A DNA stretch of 64,000 bases from DASSOY01 sp035776675. Its GTDB lineage: Bacteria; Bacillota; Bacilli; Bacillales; DASSOY01. The notes under the pieces were generated by a model. That model saw only the letters and a list, made by a program, of their open reading frames with translations. It had not been told where the DNA came from and searched no databases. Shown in pieces: positions 9,455 to 17,781 of the stretch. The translations under genes and the position numbers were made by a program. Within the stretch, counting starts at the first letter, position 1. Each line of letters opens with the position of its first letter. The stretch spans positions 1 to 64,000 of the forward strand of contig DASTWO010000067.1 in the NCBI GenBank assembly GCA_035776675.1. Direction: 5' to 3'.

Positions 9455-10939
9455 ATGGCAACTGAAAAAATGCCGAATTGGTTGGCAAAAAGAGCGGCAC
9501 TGACACCTGATCGAATCGCTGTGATTTCGAAGGCGGAACAATGGACCTTTGCCGGGTTGAATGAACGAGCTGAGGCAAGTGCACGGCGTTTCAGAGGACT
9601 TGGTGTGAATAAAAGGGAATATGTGGCTTTTTTGATGCAAAATGGACTTCAAGTGGTTGAGGTCATTCATGCAATGCATTACGTTGGGACGGTAATGGTT
9701 CCGTTGAACATTCGTTTAACGGTGCGTGAGTTGGTGTGGCAATTGAAAGATTCAGAAGCGGTGATGCTTGTTTATGATGAGGCTAACGTCGGCAAGGCTG
9801 CGGAAATTACGGATCTTTTGCCGCATCTGCAAACTGTTTCTTATGAGGATCTTCAGCAAAGCCCGCAGGTGGAAACCGTTTTGGAAACATATGTTGACCT
9901 TGAAGACTTGCATACAATTGTCTATACCTCGGGGACAACAGGTAATCCGAAAGGCGTGATGTTAACTTACGGCAACCATTGGTGGAGCGCGATTGGTTCT
10001 TCGCTTAATTTAGGATTGCACGAAGACGACCGCTGGCTGGCTTGCGTGCCGCTTTTTCATGTGAGCGGCCTCTCCATCTTAATGCGGAGTGTGATTTATG
10101 GAATGACCGCTGTTATTCATGAATCATTCGATCCTGAGGAGGCAAATCGTTCAATTGCTGAAGAGGGTGTAACCATTATGTCTGTCGTCAGCGCAATGTT
10201 GTCGCGGATGTTGGAAAGCCTCGGTCCAGATCGTTATCCCAGCCATTTCCGATGTATGTTGCTCGGCGGCGGGCCAGCCCCGCAGGTATTATTGGAAAAG
10301 TGTAAAGAACGGGAGATTCCTGTATTTCAAACATACGGAATGTCGGAAACAGCTTCACAGATTGTTACGCTGGCGCCGGAAAATATGTTGGACAAGCTTG
10401 GATCGGCAGGAAAAGCCCTGTTTCCAGCCGAGTTGAAGATTGAACAAAATGGCGAGCCAGCCGCGGTGGGAGAGGTTGGCGAAATCATTGTACGAGGTCC
10501 GAACGTGACTAAAGGGTATTTGAAGAGGGATGACGAGACGGAGAAAGCGATTCGCGGAGATTGGCTTTATTCTGGTGACCTTGGTTACGTAGATGATGAG
10601 GGATTTCTGTTTGTGCTTGATCGACGCAAAGATCTAATCATTTCGGGCGGAGAAAATGTTTATCCGGCTGAGGTTGAGGCGGTGTTGTTGGCACATCCTG
10701 ATGTCGAGGATGCCGGTGTAACGGGCATCTCAGATGAACGATGGGGAGAGATGCCGATAGCTTTTGTAAAGGTGAAAAACGGCTGCGGATTTGATGAAGG
10801 CGCCTTAATCAGCTTCTGCGGCGATCATCTGGCACGCTATAAGGTGCCAAGCCGGGTGTACCAAGCGGATGAACTTCCGCGAAATGCATCGAAGAAACTG
10901 TTAAGGCGCAAACTGGCGGGGCTTATTCGGAAACAGTAG
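9455..10939 (+). CDS. menE: O-succinylbenzoate-CoA ligase MenE
   Basis: Adenylate-forming enzyme that activates O-succinylbenzoate with ATP and CoA. The AMP-binding P-loop YTSGTTGNPKG is near residue 160, with SYGMSET-like TYGMSETASQIVTL, the motif TGDLGY-like SGDLGYVDDEGF, RRKDLIISGGENVYPAEVE, and the C-terminal lysine in PRNASKKLLRRK. The start at 9455 (MATEKMPNWL) follows AAGGAG by 7 bases and matches the Bacillus N-terminus; 494 residues is typical. In B. subtilis menC follows menE, but here menE instead meets a convergent EamA gene, overlapping its 3' end by 17 bases. Confidence 0.94.
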   Translation: MATEKMPNWLAKRAALTPDRIAVISKAEQWTFAGLNERAEASARRFRGLGVNKREYVAFLMQNGLQVVEVIHAMHYVGTVMVPLNIRLTVRELVWQLKDSEAVMLVYDEANVGKAAEITDLLPHLQTVSYEDLQQSPQVETVLETYVDLEDLHTIVYTSGTTGNPKGVMLTYGNHWWSAIGSSLNLGLHEDDRWLACVPLFHVSGLSILMRSVIYGMTAVIHESFDPEEANRSIAEEGVTIMSVVSAMLSRMLESLGPDRYPSHFRCMLLGGGPAPQVLLEKCKEREIPVFQTYGMSETASQIVTLAPENMLDKLGSAGKALFPAELKIEQNGEPAAVGEVGEIIVRGPNVTKGYLKRDDETEKAIRGDWLYSGDLGYVDDEGFLFVLDRRKDLIISGGENVYPAEVEAVLLAHPDVEDAGVTGISDERWGEMPIAFVKVKNGCGFDEGALISFCGDHLARYKVPSRVYQADELPRNASKKLLRRKLAGLIRKQ

Positions 10940-11846
10940 ATTTTGATCGTCTAAAGCGGCCAAAGACTTTCCCGGGAAGCTCAGCCAAAAGCATCCCGAT
11001 GAAAATCATAAAGCAGCCGAGCAAGGCAAGTCTGCCGAGACGATCCCCTGCCCAAAGGTAGCCGGTTACGGCCGCGAATACCGGTTCCATTGTCAAAATT
11101 AAAGCTACATGGGTCGGCGGTGAATATTTCTGGAGCGCAGTTTGCGCCAGATAGGCAATCACTGTCGCCAGCAATGCTGTAAATAGAATCGCGAACCAAA
11201 CTCCAGTACCGCCTACGATGGCAGGTGAGAAAGCTTCAGACCAGTTTTCAAACAAGAACGCGGCTCCTAGGTTCAACAAAGCTACCGTGCTGATCTGAAT
11301 CAAAGTCAGAACAAGAGCAGGATAATGGGAAGCATATTTGGCGGTGAAAACAATATGCATGCCGAAAGCGATGGCGCAAAGAAATTCAAGCAAATCGCCG
11401 ATATTAAACGCCGAGTGCCCGCCTGCTGTTAATAAATACAACCCGAGCACGGCAATTCCGACACCGATGACGGATGGAAGTTTCGGTTTCTGTTTCAATA
11501 TAAAATAGGCAAATAAAGGAACGAGGACCACATTGAGTCCGGTCAGAAATCCGGCTTTTGAAGAGGTTGTATATAGCAGTCCGAATGTCTGGAGAGCGTA
11601 TCCCGAAAACAGCCACAGCCCAAGCACAATACCGCTTCCAAGCAGGGAGCGGGTGATTCTTAACAGCCGGTCACGGTAAAAAAAGATGATCCAAACGAAC
11701 AAAAACAATGCCGCGCATAAAAAGCGCAAGCCGTTGAAAGTAAACGGCTCGAGCACTGCTACGGCATTCTGAATGATGACAAAGGTTGCCCCCCAAATAA
11801 ATGCGACAAATAAAAGCAGGATATCCGCGGCGTACAATCTTTTCAT
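10923..11846 (-). CDS. EamA/DMT-family transporter
   Basis: A 307-residue protein of the drug/metabolite transporter superfamily with about ten predicted transmembrane segments arranged as two EamA repeats. The first repeat starts LLLFVAFIWGATFVI. The second repeat ends with the typical PVFAAVTGYLWAGDRLG signature, with basic residues after the last helix. An ATG at 11846 follows GAGGTG at about 9 bases. The substrate is unknown; family members export amino acids, purines or other metabolites. It is convergent with menE and is probably monocistronic. Confidence 0.85.
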   Translation of the reverse strand: MKRLYAADILLLFVAFIWGATFVIIQNAVAVLEPFTFNGLRFLCAALFLFVWIIFFYRDRLLRITRSLLGSGIVLGLWLFSGYALQTFGLLYTTSSKAGFLTGLNVVLVPLFAYFILKQKPKLPSVIGVGIAVLGLYLLTAGGHSAFNIGDLLEFLCAIAFGMHIVFTAKYASHYPALVLTLIQISTVALLNLGAAFLFENWSEAFSPAIVGGTGVWFAILFTALLATVIAYLAQTALQKYSPPTHVALILTMEPVFAAVTGYLWAGDRLGRLALLGCFMIFIGMLLAELPGKVFGRFRRSKSTVSE

Positions 11847-11950
11847 TCAGTCCACACCTCAAGTCGATTTCAATCGTACAGCAAGATATCCCATATCGTA
11901 ACATAATTATCATTGCGCTTTACAGGAGGAAATCCTGGGTTCACCTTCTT

Positions 11951-13228
11951 TTATTTCACTTTGAAAAACTTCACAGATTGATTCAATTCGCCCGCGAATT
12001 GTTTCAACGACTCAGCAAATTCGTTTACCCTTTCCATGGCGCTGCGTTGGCTTTCCGAGGTTGCCGCGACATTTTGGGTCTTACCGGCGGACTCTCTTGC
12101 AATGCCGGCTGACTGTTCAGCAGATGTGACAATCTGTTCTGAACTTGCTGAAATTTCCTCAACTGCGGCGGACACATCTTGGGTTTTGTCAGCCACCTTT
12201 TGGATCATCCCGACAATTTCTTCGAAGGTTTGATCGGTTTGCTCCGTGGTTATTGCGCCTTTCTTGACCTCATCTGATCCTTTGTTCATGACCTTCACGG
12301 AACGTGTTGTATGATCTTGTATTCCTTTAATCAACTGTACAATCTGGTCAGCTGATTGTTCCGACTGCTCAGCCAGTTTGCGGACCTCATTTGCGACAAC
12401 TGCGAAACCTCTTCCGTGTTCCCCGGCTCGGGCCGCTTCAATTTCCGCGTTTAAGGATAACAGGTGCGTCTGGTTGGCAATATCCGTTATGACTTCGATG
12501 ATTTGGCCAATTTCCGCGGAACTTTTGTGTAATGAGTTGATTTCCTCCACAGCTTGCTCCGTGACGTTACTGATTGTATCCATTTGTTTTTTACTGGAGC
12601 GAATATGCTCTCTTCCTTGAACAGCCTGGTCTTTTGCCTGGATAGACATATCTGAAACAGAGGAAGCGGATTCGGCAATGTTTTGAATCCCGTGAGTCAT
12701 TTCTTCCAGTACTTTTGTACTTTCTTCCGACCCTTTCAGTTGAGTATCTGTTCCACTTGCAATTTCTTTCATCATTTCACTGATTTCATTGGCCCCGACA
12801 GTGGTTTCCCTGACATCATGTGAAAACTGGTTTGCCACAGTCTCAATCTTTTCTCCTGTGGTGCTGACTTTTCCGATAAGTACCTCCAATTGATCGGTCA
12901 TTTTATTGAAGGATTCGGACAGTTGCCCGATTTCATCACCTGAATTGTTGGATACCTTTGCTGTTAGATCCCCCTTCGCCACCTTTTGGGTTACTTCCAA
13001 AAGCAGGTTAAGCGGTCGAATAAGAATGAAGCGAATGCAAATTGTAATAATCCCTGTCGTGACAATCAGGCTGATAAGCGTATTGATGTAAACTCCCAAT
13101 TCTCCATTGTAGTACTCCGAAATTAAACTGTTGATATAGGCCGCTATAGGAGAGCTAATCAACAAGCTTAAGACGATGACCCCGATGATCTTCGTTTGAA
13201 TCCGTAAGTTTATTAATCTTTTTCCCAT
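11951..13228 (-). CDS. Methyl-accepting chemotaxis protein with minimal extracellular domain
   Basis: A 425-residue chemoreceptor. Two N-terminal transmembrane segments (about 13-30 and 45-70) are separated by only about 15-20 residues, so there is essentially no periplasmic-type sensor domain. A HAMP linker follows (RPLNLLLEVTQKVAKGDLTAKV), then the long coiled-coil signalling domain whose hairpin tip carries the conserved IANQTHLLSLNAEIEAARAGE segment and FAVVANEVRKLAEQS. The ATG at 13228 has GGGAG about 9 bases upstream. The lack of a ligand domain suggests it senses membrane or cytoplasmic state, or acts within mixed arrays; that part is inference. A lone gene between EamA and a pseudogene. 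Confidence 0.9.
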   Translation of the reverse strand: MGKRLINLRIQTKIIGVIVLSLLISSPIAAYINSLISEYYNGELGVYINTLISLIVTTGIITICIRFILIRPLNLLLEVTQKVAKGDLTAKVSNNSGDEIGQLSESFNKMTDQLEVLIGKVSTTGEKIETVANQFSHDVRETTVGANEISEMMKEIASGTDTQLKGSEESTKVLEEMTHGIQNIAESASSVSDMSIQAKDQAVQGREHIRSSKKQMDTISNVTEQAVEEINSLHKSSAEIGQIIEVITDIANQTHLLSLNAEIEAARAGEHGRGFAVVANEVRKLAEQSEQSADQIVQLIKGIQDHTTRSVKVMNKGSDEVKKGAITTEQTDQTFEEIVGMIQKVADKTQDVSAAVEEISASSEQIVTSAEQSAGIARESAGKTQNVAATSESQRSAMERVNEFAESLKQFAGELNQSVKFFKVK

Positions 13229-13328
13229 TATGAATTCTCCCTTCCCCTTATATTCTCGACATAATTCGCCAGGTTCTTTAGTCCTATGTTTAAACTTTTT
13301 TCAAAAAAGGGGTTCACTTCATAGCGGA

Positions 13329-13511
13329 GTGCGCGTAGAAGGGAGAAAAGATGAACGGTTTGGCGATATTTTGACGTCTGAAGCTCTTGATTTTGTAGCA
13401 AGACTTTCCCGCCATTTTGATGGGAGGAGGGTTGAGCTGTTGCAGCATCGCAAACGACGGCAGGAGGAAATCGACAAGGGAAAGTTGCCCGATTTTCAAC
13501 TACTGCGCTGA
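13329..13511 (+). pseudogene. aceB: N-terminal remnant of malate synthase A (aceB)
   Basis: About 60 codons read VRVEGRKDERFGDILTSEAL and then DFVARLSRHFDGRRVELLQ, followed by HRKRRQEEIDKGKLPDF. This matches from memory the N-terminal helical part of malate synthase A (EILTPEALxFVxxLxxxFxxRRxELLxxRxxRQxxIDxGxxPDF). The frame then stops and no further malate-synthase sequence is visible before the next gene at 13668, so more than 85 percent of a gene of about 530 codons is gone. A GTG at 13329 may be the old start. This is my reading of family resemblance, not an alignment. It suggests loss of an anaplerotic glyoxylate-shunt enzyme in this lineage. Confidence 0.6.
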
Positions 13512-13667
13512 AAGGTTTCAACGGAAAAGTCCCAATTCGAGCATTAACAACAGACAAGAACAGATTGACAAGACGATTTTACTAATTTTCTATTGTTTTA
13601 TAACAGAATGTTGTTATTCAGCATATGTTATAGTACAATAGGAAAAACGAAACGGAGGGGAGTTTTC

Positions 13668-13802
13668 ATGATCCAGAAGAGTACGGAATTCTTCAAGAAC
13701 TTGCCGCCGAAAGTTTGCGTTGAGTGCGGCCATCGTATGGAGGAACAGCATGAATCGTATATGAACGTTTGTGAACATTGCCTGAGAAATGTAAAGGAAT
13801 AA
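13668..13802 (+). CDS. YhfH-like small zinc-finger protein
   Basis: A 44-residue protein with two CxxC-type pairs (CVECGH and CEHCLRN), a small zinc-ribbon arrangement, and the N-terminal phrase FFKNLPPKVC typical of the Bacillaceae YhfH family of unknown function. GGAGGGGAG sits 6 bases before the ATG. A -10-like sequence TATAGT lies about 40 bases upstream. A strong terminator follows immediately, so it is a monocistronic small gene. The family assignment is from the LPPK-C motif and size; function is not known. Confidence 0.8.
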   Translation: MIQKSTEFFKNLPPKVCVECGHRMEEQHESYMNVCEHCLRNVKE

Positions 13803-13810
13803 GGAGATAA

Positions 13811-13843
13811 GGCCCGATCCGATAAGGGGATCGGGATTTTTTT
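13811..13843 (+). terminator. Rho-independent terminator after the yhfH-like gene
   Basis: Stem CCCGATCC / GGATCGGG with a short loop and a run of seven T. Confidence 0.85.
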
Positions 13844-13885
13844 GCGCTCACTGTTGGACAATTCCGAATGAATGTGCATAATATT

Positions 13886-13894
13886 TGGTATAAT
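13886..13894 (+). promoter_or_regulatory. Extended -10 promoter element upstream of the ykuK-like gene
   Basis: TGGTATAAT, a perfect -10 with a TGn extension, 34 bases before the GTG start. No good -35 is visible. Confidence 0.55.
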
Positions 13895-13927
13895 AAGTGA
13901 CATTCTGATTGGGAAGGAGTCCTGGTT

Positions 13928-14410
13928 GTGGATTTCAGAAGCCCTACTTACGGAAAAGTGTCTGCTAAAGTGTTGACGGAACATATTCGAGCGTACTTGA
14001 ATGAGGACCCAAAAGCGACCTATCGGATTGTGATCGGGACGGATTCGCAAACGAGCCGAAAGACCACTATGTTTGTGACCGCTTTCATCATCCATCGGGT
14101 GGGCAAAGGGGCGAGATTTTTCTTCCAAAAAACGAAACACCGCCCGATGAGCAGTCTCCACCAACGTATTTACAAGGAAACGGAATTAAGCTTGCAGGTG
14201 ATGGAAGAACTTAAAGCTTCCGGCATTACAGAGCTGCTTTCGAAATGGCCGATTGAGATTCATCTTGATATTGGAAAACACGGAGAAACCCGCAAATTAA
14301 TTCAGGAAGTTGTGGGTTGGATTACGGCCGTCGGCTATGTGGCTCGAATTAAACCTGATGCGTATGGCGCCAGTGCGGTGGCTGATAAATATACAAAATC
14401 CCTTGGATGA
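13928..14410 (+). CDS. YkuK-like DUF458 ribonuclease-H-fold protein
   Basis: A 160-residue member of the DUF458 family (B. subtilis YkuK), predicted to have an RNase-H-like fold. The acidic motif VIGTDSQTS near residues 38-45 and the later HLDIGKHGETR carry candidate metal ligands. The start is GTG with GAAGGAG about 8 bases upstream, preceded by an extended -10 promoter. Family members are widespread in spore-formers and have no settled function. The gene stands alone, with a GNAT acetyltransferase next. Confidence 0.8.
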   Translation: MDFRSPTYGKVSAKVLTEHIRAYLNEDPKATYRIVIGTDSQTSRKTTMFVTAFIIHRVGKGARFFFQKTKHRPMSSLHQRIYKETELSLQVMEELKASGITELLSKWPIEIHLDIGKHGETRKLIQEVVGWITAVGYVARIKPDAYGASAVADKYTKSLG

Positions 14411-14440
14411 ACAATGTTGCTCTCGGCGAGAAAGCATTCC

Positions 14441-14476
14441 TTTTTCAAGGTTGTTCATGGTATAATCTTGAAAAAA
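14441..14476 (+). promoter_or_regulatory. Promoter of the GNAT gene inside an inverted repeat
   Basis: TGGTATAAT (14458-14466) is flanked by inverted arms TTTTTCAAG (14441-14449) and CTTGAAAAA (14468-14476), which could be an operator. Confidence 0.4.
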
Positions 14477-14492
14477 TGTCGGGAGGGATATT

Positions 14493-15041
14493 GTGAACAT
14501 CAGGAAAGCGAAGGATGCTGATGCCCAAGGGATCGCAAAGGTTCAAGTTGACAGTTGGAAGACGACTTATAAAGGGATTGTCTCCGATTCTTTTTTACAA
14601 AAGATGTCCTATAAAAACCTTGAAAACAAATGGAAGCAAATCATCGATCTTTCGGGGAACCGCAATTGTACCTTAGTCGCTGAAAATCAGGACGGTGTTA
14701 TTGTCGGGTTTGTTTCCGGGGGTCGTGAGCGAAGTGGCGATTATCCTGATTTTCAGGCTGAATTGTACGCGATTTACCTATTCGAGAAGGCTCAGGGTCA
14801 AGGTCTTGGGAGACGGCTTTTCGTCCGTCTTGCTGAGGAACTTTCAGCAAGTGGTTTAGCCTCCATAATGGTATGGGTTCTTGCGGAGAACCATCCAGCG
14901 AAAGCTTTTTATGAGTCTTTGAACCCCGAATGGGTCGATTCTCAACCAATTGAAATTGGTGGAGGAAATCATGAGGAAGTTGCATATGGTTGGCGAGATA
15001 TTCATGGCGTTATCGGGTGGTCATTAAAGTCAATGGGATAA
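14493..15041 (+). CDS. GNAT-family N-acetyltransferase
   Basis: A 182-residue acetyltransferase. The N-terminal IRKAKDADAQGIAKVQVDSW, a substrate-side region with KMSYKNLENKW, and the acetyl-CoA-binding signature LFEKAQGQGLGRRLFVRL (near residue 100) followed by VLAENHPAKAFYESL are typical of RimI/YkkB-like GNAT proteins. The start is GTG with GGGAGGG about 8 bases upstream. A clear terminator follows. The substrate is not predictable from sequence. Confidence 0.88.
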   Translation: MNIRKAKDADAQGIAKVQVDSWKTTYKGIVSDSFLQKMSYKNLENKWKQIIDLSGNRNCTLVAENQDGVIVGFVSGGRERSGDYPDFQAELYAIYLFEKAQGQGLGRRLFVRLAEELSASGLASIMVWVLAENHPAKAFYESLNPEWVDSQPIEIGGGNHEEVAYGWRDIHGVIGWSLKSMG

Positions 15042-15055
15042 TGCGTTGATTCTTG

Positions 15056-15084
15056 GAAGTTCGGGTATACCGAACTTTTTTTAT
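15056..15084 (+). terminator. Rho-independent terminator after the GNAT gene
   Basis: Stem AAGTTCGG / CCGAACTT with a 5-base loop and a T-run. Confidence 0.85.
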
Positions 15085-15128
15085 TTGAAAGGAACAGATC
15101 AGGTGAATTTATTATTTTCATTGGGTTA

Positions 15129-15142
15129 TGACCCAATGGTCA
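15129..15142. promoter_or_regulatory. TetR-type operator 1
   Basis: TGACCCAATGGTCA, a palindromic site with arms TGACC / GGTCA, the first of three upstream of the TetR-MFS operon. Confidence 0.6.
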
Positions 15143-15188
15143 CAGTTATGAAAGACTTTTCCTAAGGCGCATATGCCAAATTAACATG

Positions 15189-15218
15189 TTGACATAGAAC
15201 CCACTGGTCAGTTATAAT
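15189..15218 (+). promoter_or_regulatory. Promoter of tetR-MFS operon with embedded operator 2
   Basis: TTGACA at 15189-15194 and TATAAT at 15213-15218 (18-base spacer). The variant operator GAACCCACTGGTCA at 15197-15210 fills the spacer, so repressor binding would block polymerase directly. Confidence 0.65.
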
Positions 15219-15249
15219 ATTTTTCGTGTTGAACTTAATGGTTCTTATT

Positions 15250-15263
15250 TGACCGAATGGTCA
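15250..15263. promoter_or_regulatory. TetR-type operator 3
   Basis: TGACCGAATGGTCA, differing from operator 1 by one base, located about 35 bases downstream of the -10 box. Confidence 0.6.
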
Positions 15264-15297
15264 TAGATGGGGAACGACTGAATAAGGAGGGAGCGGA

Positions 15298-16224
15298 GTG
15301 ACAGATAAAAAAGAGGAAATCATGCAGTCGGCAATTCGTCTTATCTCGGAGAAAGGCTACTTTTCAACTTCAGTACAGGAAATTGCCAATGACTGCGGGA
15401 TCTCCAAAGGCTCTTTGTATAAATACTTTGACTCCAAAGAAAATTTATTGATTGAAGTGATCGAGCATAATCATCGCAAGATGTTTCAAAGGGCAATGAA
15501 TGTTGATCTCGATCCATCTTTGACCGCCAAGGAAAAGTTGATCAAGAAAATTGTTGTTCAGTTGGAAGATTCCCGTGAGAATAAAGACTTTATGATGATG
15601 CTGTTTCAAGCAATGCCTAACCGTAATAATGAAAATATCTCATCGATGATGAAACGGATCAAGGTCACCATGATGACCTGGCATAAAGAATGTTTGATGA
15701 AGGCCTTTGGCAGCGAGGTGGAATCCTACATTTGGGATCTTGTTCTCATTTTTCAAGGTACCTTGAAAGAATATCTTTCCTTGACGGTTTTCAAGGGTAA
15801 AACCTTTGACATGGAGCGGGCCGCACGATTTATTGTGGAACGTTTAGACGCGATGATCCAAAATACAGCTTATACGGAACCTGCTTTAGGAACACAAATC
15901 ATGAAGGAATTTGAAAAGTATGATACGCAATTCAGGCCGAAATCCGGTAAAGAACAGTTGAAAGATCATTTAAATGAAATGGTCATGGAAATTGAAAGGT
16001 TCCCGATTCAAAAGCAGGAGCAGGAAGAGTTGCTTTCGGCTGTTCATTTGTTGGAATACGAAGTATTTCAAAGTGAACCTCGTGACTTTCAAATCAAGGC
16101 TTTGTTGTTGTACTTGGCTGAGAGTGAAGAGTTAGGAGTCTTTGTCCGCCGGATTGAAAAGCTTCTTGAGGAAAATGTGATGGAGAAGGAGATAGAAGGA
16201 GTGAGGGAAAGATATGGAAAATAA
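15298..16224 (+). CDS. TetR/AcrR-family transcriptional repressor of an efflux pump
   Basis: A 308-residue regulator. The TetR DNA-binding domain occupies about residues 1-50 (IRLISEKGYFSTSVQEIAND then CGISKGSLYKYFDSKENLL). The rest is a long helical ligand-binding and dimerisation region, about 100 residues longer than the usual TetR length. The GTG start follows AAGGAGG by 7 bases. The gene overlaps the downstream MFS gene by 11 bases. Three TGACCnnnTGGTCA-like sites in the promoter region argue for autoregulation together with the pump, presumably relieved by a toxic lipophilic ligand; that part is inference. Confidence 0.9.
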   Translation: MTDKKEEIMQSAIRLISEKGYFSTSVQEIANDCGISKGSLYKYFDSKENLLIEVIEHNHRKMFQRAMNVDLDPSLTAKEKLIKKIVVQLEDSRENKDFMMMLFQAMPNRNNENISSMMKRIKVTMMTWHKECLMKAFGSEVESYIWDLVLIFQGTLKEYLSLTVFKGKTFDMERAARFIVERLDAMIQNTAYTEPALGTQIMKEFEKYDTQFRPKSGKEQLKDHLNEMVMEIERFPIQKQEQEELLSAVHLLEYEVFQSEPRDFQIKALLLYLAESEELGVFVRRIEKLLEENVMEKEIEGVRERYGK

Positions 16225-17677
16225 ACAACAACCTGAACAGGAATATAATAGAGTTTTACTGGTTGCGTCTATCATCGCCGGCGCATTTGTTGTGATTTTG
16301 AATCAGACACTTTTGAATACCGCTATACCGAAAATTATGGACGATTTGTCTATATCAGCAAGCACGGCCCAGTGGTTGACGACTGGTTTCATGCTTACGA
16401 TGGGTACGATGATTCCAATTTCAGCCTTCTTGATCGAGAAGTTCTCGACAAGGAAGTTGTTTCTAACAGCCATGAGCCTTTTTGGTGTGGGTACCTTGAT
16501 TGCCGCTGTCGCACCAAGCTTTCCGTTTTTGCTGGCAGCCAGAATCGTTCAGGCATCCGGTGCGGGCATCATGATACCGCTAATGCAGACTGTTTTTTTG
16601 TTAATTTTCCCTGTTGAGAAGCGTGGAGCCGCCATGGGTATGGTGGGATTGGTGATTGCCTTTGCGCCAGCAATTGGACCGACGCTTTCCGGTTGGATTG
16701 TTGAAAGCTATTCGTGGCGTGTCTTGTTCTATATGATTTTGCCAATCGTCGTGCTTGATATTATTTTTGCGACATTCGCGCTGAAAAATGTCACCAGGTT
16801 GACCTATCCGAAGATTGATATTGTCTCTATCATTTTATCGTCCATCGGTTTTGGCGGATTGTTATATGGCTTTAGCAGTGCGGGGAACAACAGCTGGACC
16901 AGCGCGGAAGTGGTTATCTCTTTGGTTGCCGGGGCCATTTCACTTTGCCTTTTCATTTGGAGGCAATTGTCAATCAAGAAGCCGATATTGGAATTCAGGG
17001 TATTTAAGAACTGGATTTTTGCGCTTACAACGTTAATCGGCGCGATTATCATGATTTCAATGCTTGGCGTAGAACTTCTACTGCCGCTTTATATGCAGAA
17101 CGCACAGGGCTACACAGCTCTTGAGTCCGGGTTGTTGCTACTGCCGGGCGCCATTGTAATGGGGGTTATGTCCCCGATTGTCGGCAAGGTATTTGATAAA
17201 ATTGGTGCTCGTCCGCTTGCGATCGTTGGATTGTCAATTGTAACTGTAATGACATTTCTATTCAGCAATATGACCGCCTCGACATCATACGGATATATGA
17301 TGGTGTTATACGCCATTCGGATGTTTGGAATCTCGTTGGTCATGATGCCGGTAATGACGGCTGGATTGAATCAGCTGCCGAATCACCTGATTCCACACGG
17401 AACAGCGATGAACAACACGATGCGGCAAGTTGCGGCTTCGATTGGAACAGCCATGTTGATTACGGTTATGACAAATAATACGGAAGATGCAGTGAAACAA
17501 CAGGTTTCGCATCCTATGATTCAAGGGATGTCGGCTTCCTTTATGGTTGCAGCTGCTTTAGCCTTAGTTGCGTTACTGCTGTCGTTCTTTATTAAACCGA
17601 AACGTCCTGCCGAAGAAGATGGAGAGAAGAGTGGGAAAGCTGTGAAAGCGAAGAAGGAAGCTATTGGTGAAAGCTGA
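16214..17677 (+). CDS. DHA2-family MFS multidrug efflux transporter
   Basis: A 487-residue transporter of the EmrB/QacA (DHA2) type with about 14 predicted transmembrane segments. Signatures include LNQTLLNTAIPKIMDDL in helix 1, WLTTGFMLTMGTMIPISAFL, the motif-C-like GLVIAFAPAIGPTLSGWI and a charged C-terminal tail. It overlaps the tetR gene by 11 bases and must be co-transcribed from the operator-controlled promoter. Proton-driven export of lipophilic toxins or drugs is the expected role. The closest B. subtilis counterparts would be LmrB/YhcA-like pumps; I cannot tell the substrate. Confidence 0.9.
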   Translation: MENKQQPEQEYNRVLLVASIIAGAFVVILNQTLLNTAIPKIMDDLSISASTAQWLTTGFMLTMGTMIPISAFLIEKFSTRKLFLTAMSLFGVGTLIAAVAPSFPFLLAARIVQASGAGIMIPLMQTVFLLIFPVEKRGAAMGMVGLVIAFAPAIGPTLSGWIVESYSWRVLFYMILPIVVLDIIFATFALKNVTRLTYPKIDIVSIILSSIGFGGLLYGFSSAGNNSWTSAEVVISLVAGAISLCLFIWRQLSIKKPILEFRVFKNWIFALTTLIGAIIMISMLGVELLLPLYMQNAQGYTALESGLLLLPGAIVMGVMSPIVGKVFDKIGARPLAIVGLSIVTVMTFLFSNMTASTSYGYMMVLYAIRMFGISLVMMPVMTAGLNQLPNHLIPHGTAMNNTMRQVAASIGTAMLITVMTNNTEDAVKQQVSHPMIQGMSASFMVAAALALVALLLSFFIKPKRPAEEDGEKSGKAVKAKKEAIGES

Positions 17678-17696
17678 AAAGATGAGTAAGTTAAGG

Positions 17697-17726
17697 CCGT
17701 CGGATGTTGTCCGGCGGTTTTTTTGT
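17697..17726 (+). terminator. Terminator after the MFS pump gene
   Basis: CCGTCGGA / TCCGGCGG stem (one wobble pair) followed by seven or eight T. Confidence 0.8.
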
Positions 17727-17751
17727 TAGGAGAAATATGGTGGCATGAGCA

Positions 17752-17776
17752 AAAGCCTGGTTGATTCCAGGCTTGT
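17752..17776 (-). terminator. Terminator of the lipoprotein gene
   Basis: Stem AAGCCTGG / CCAGGCTT; read on the minus strand it is followed by TTTTG. Confidence 0.65.
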
Positions 17777-17781
17777 TTAAG

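Noticed and set aside
13228..13557. A 109-codon minus-strand frame upstream of the chemoreceptor gene
   Set aside because: The plus strand of the same stretch holds the malate-synthase remnant, and the minus frame has no family resemblance and no spaced ribosome binding site.
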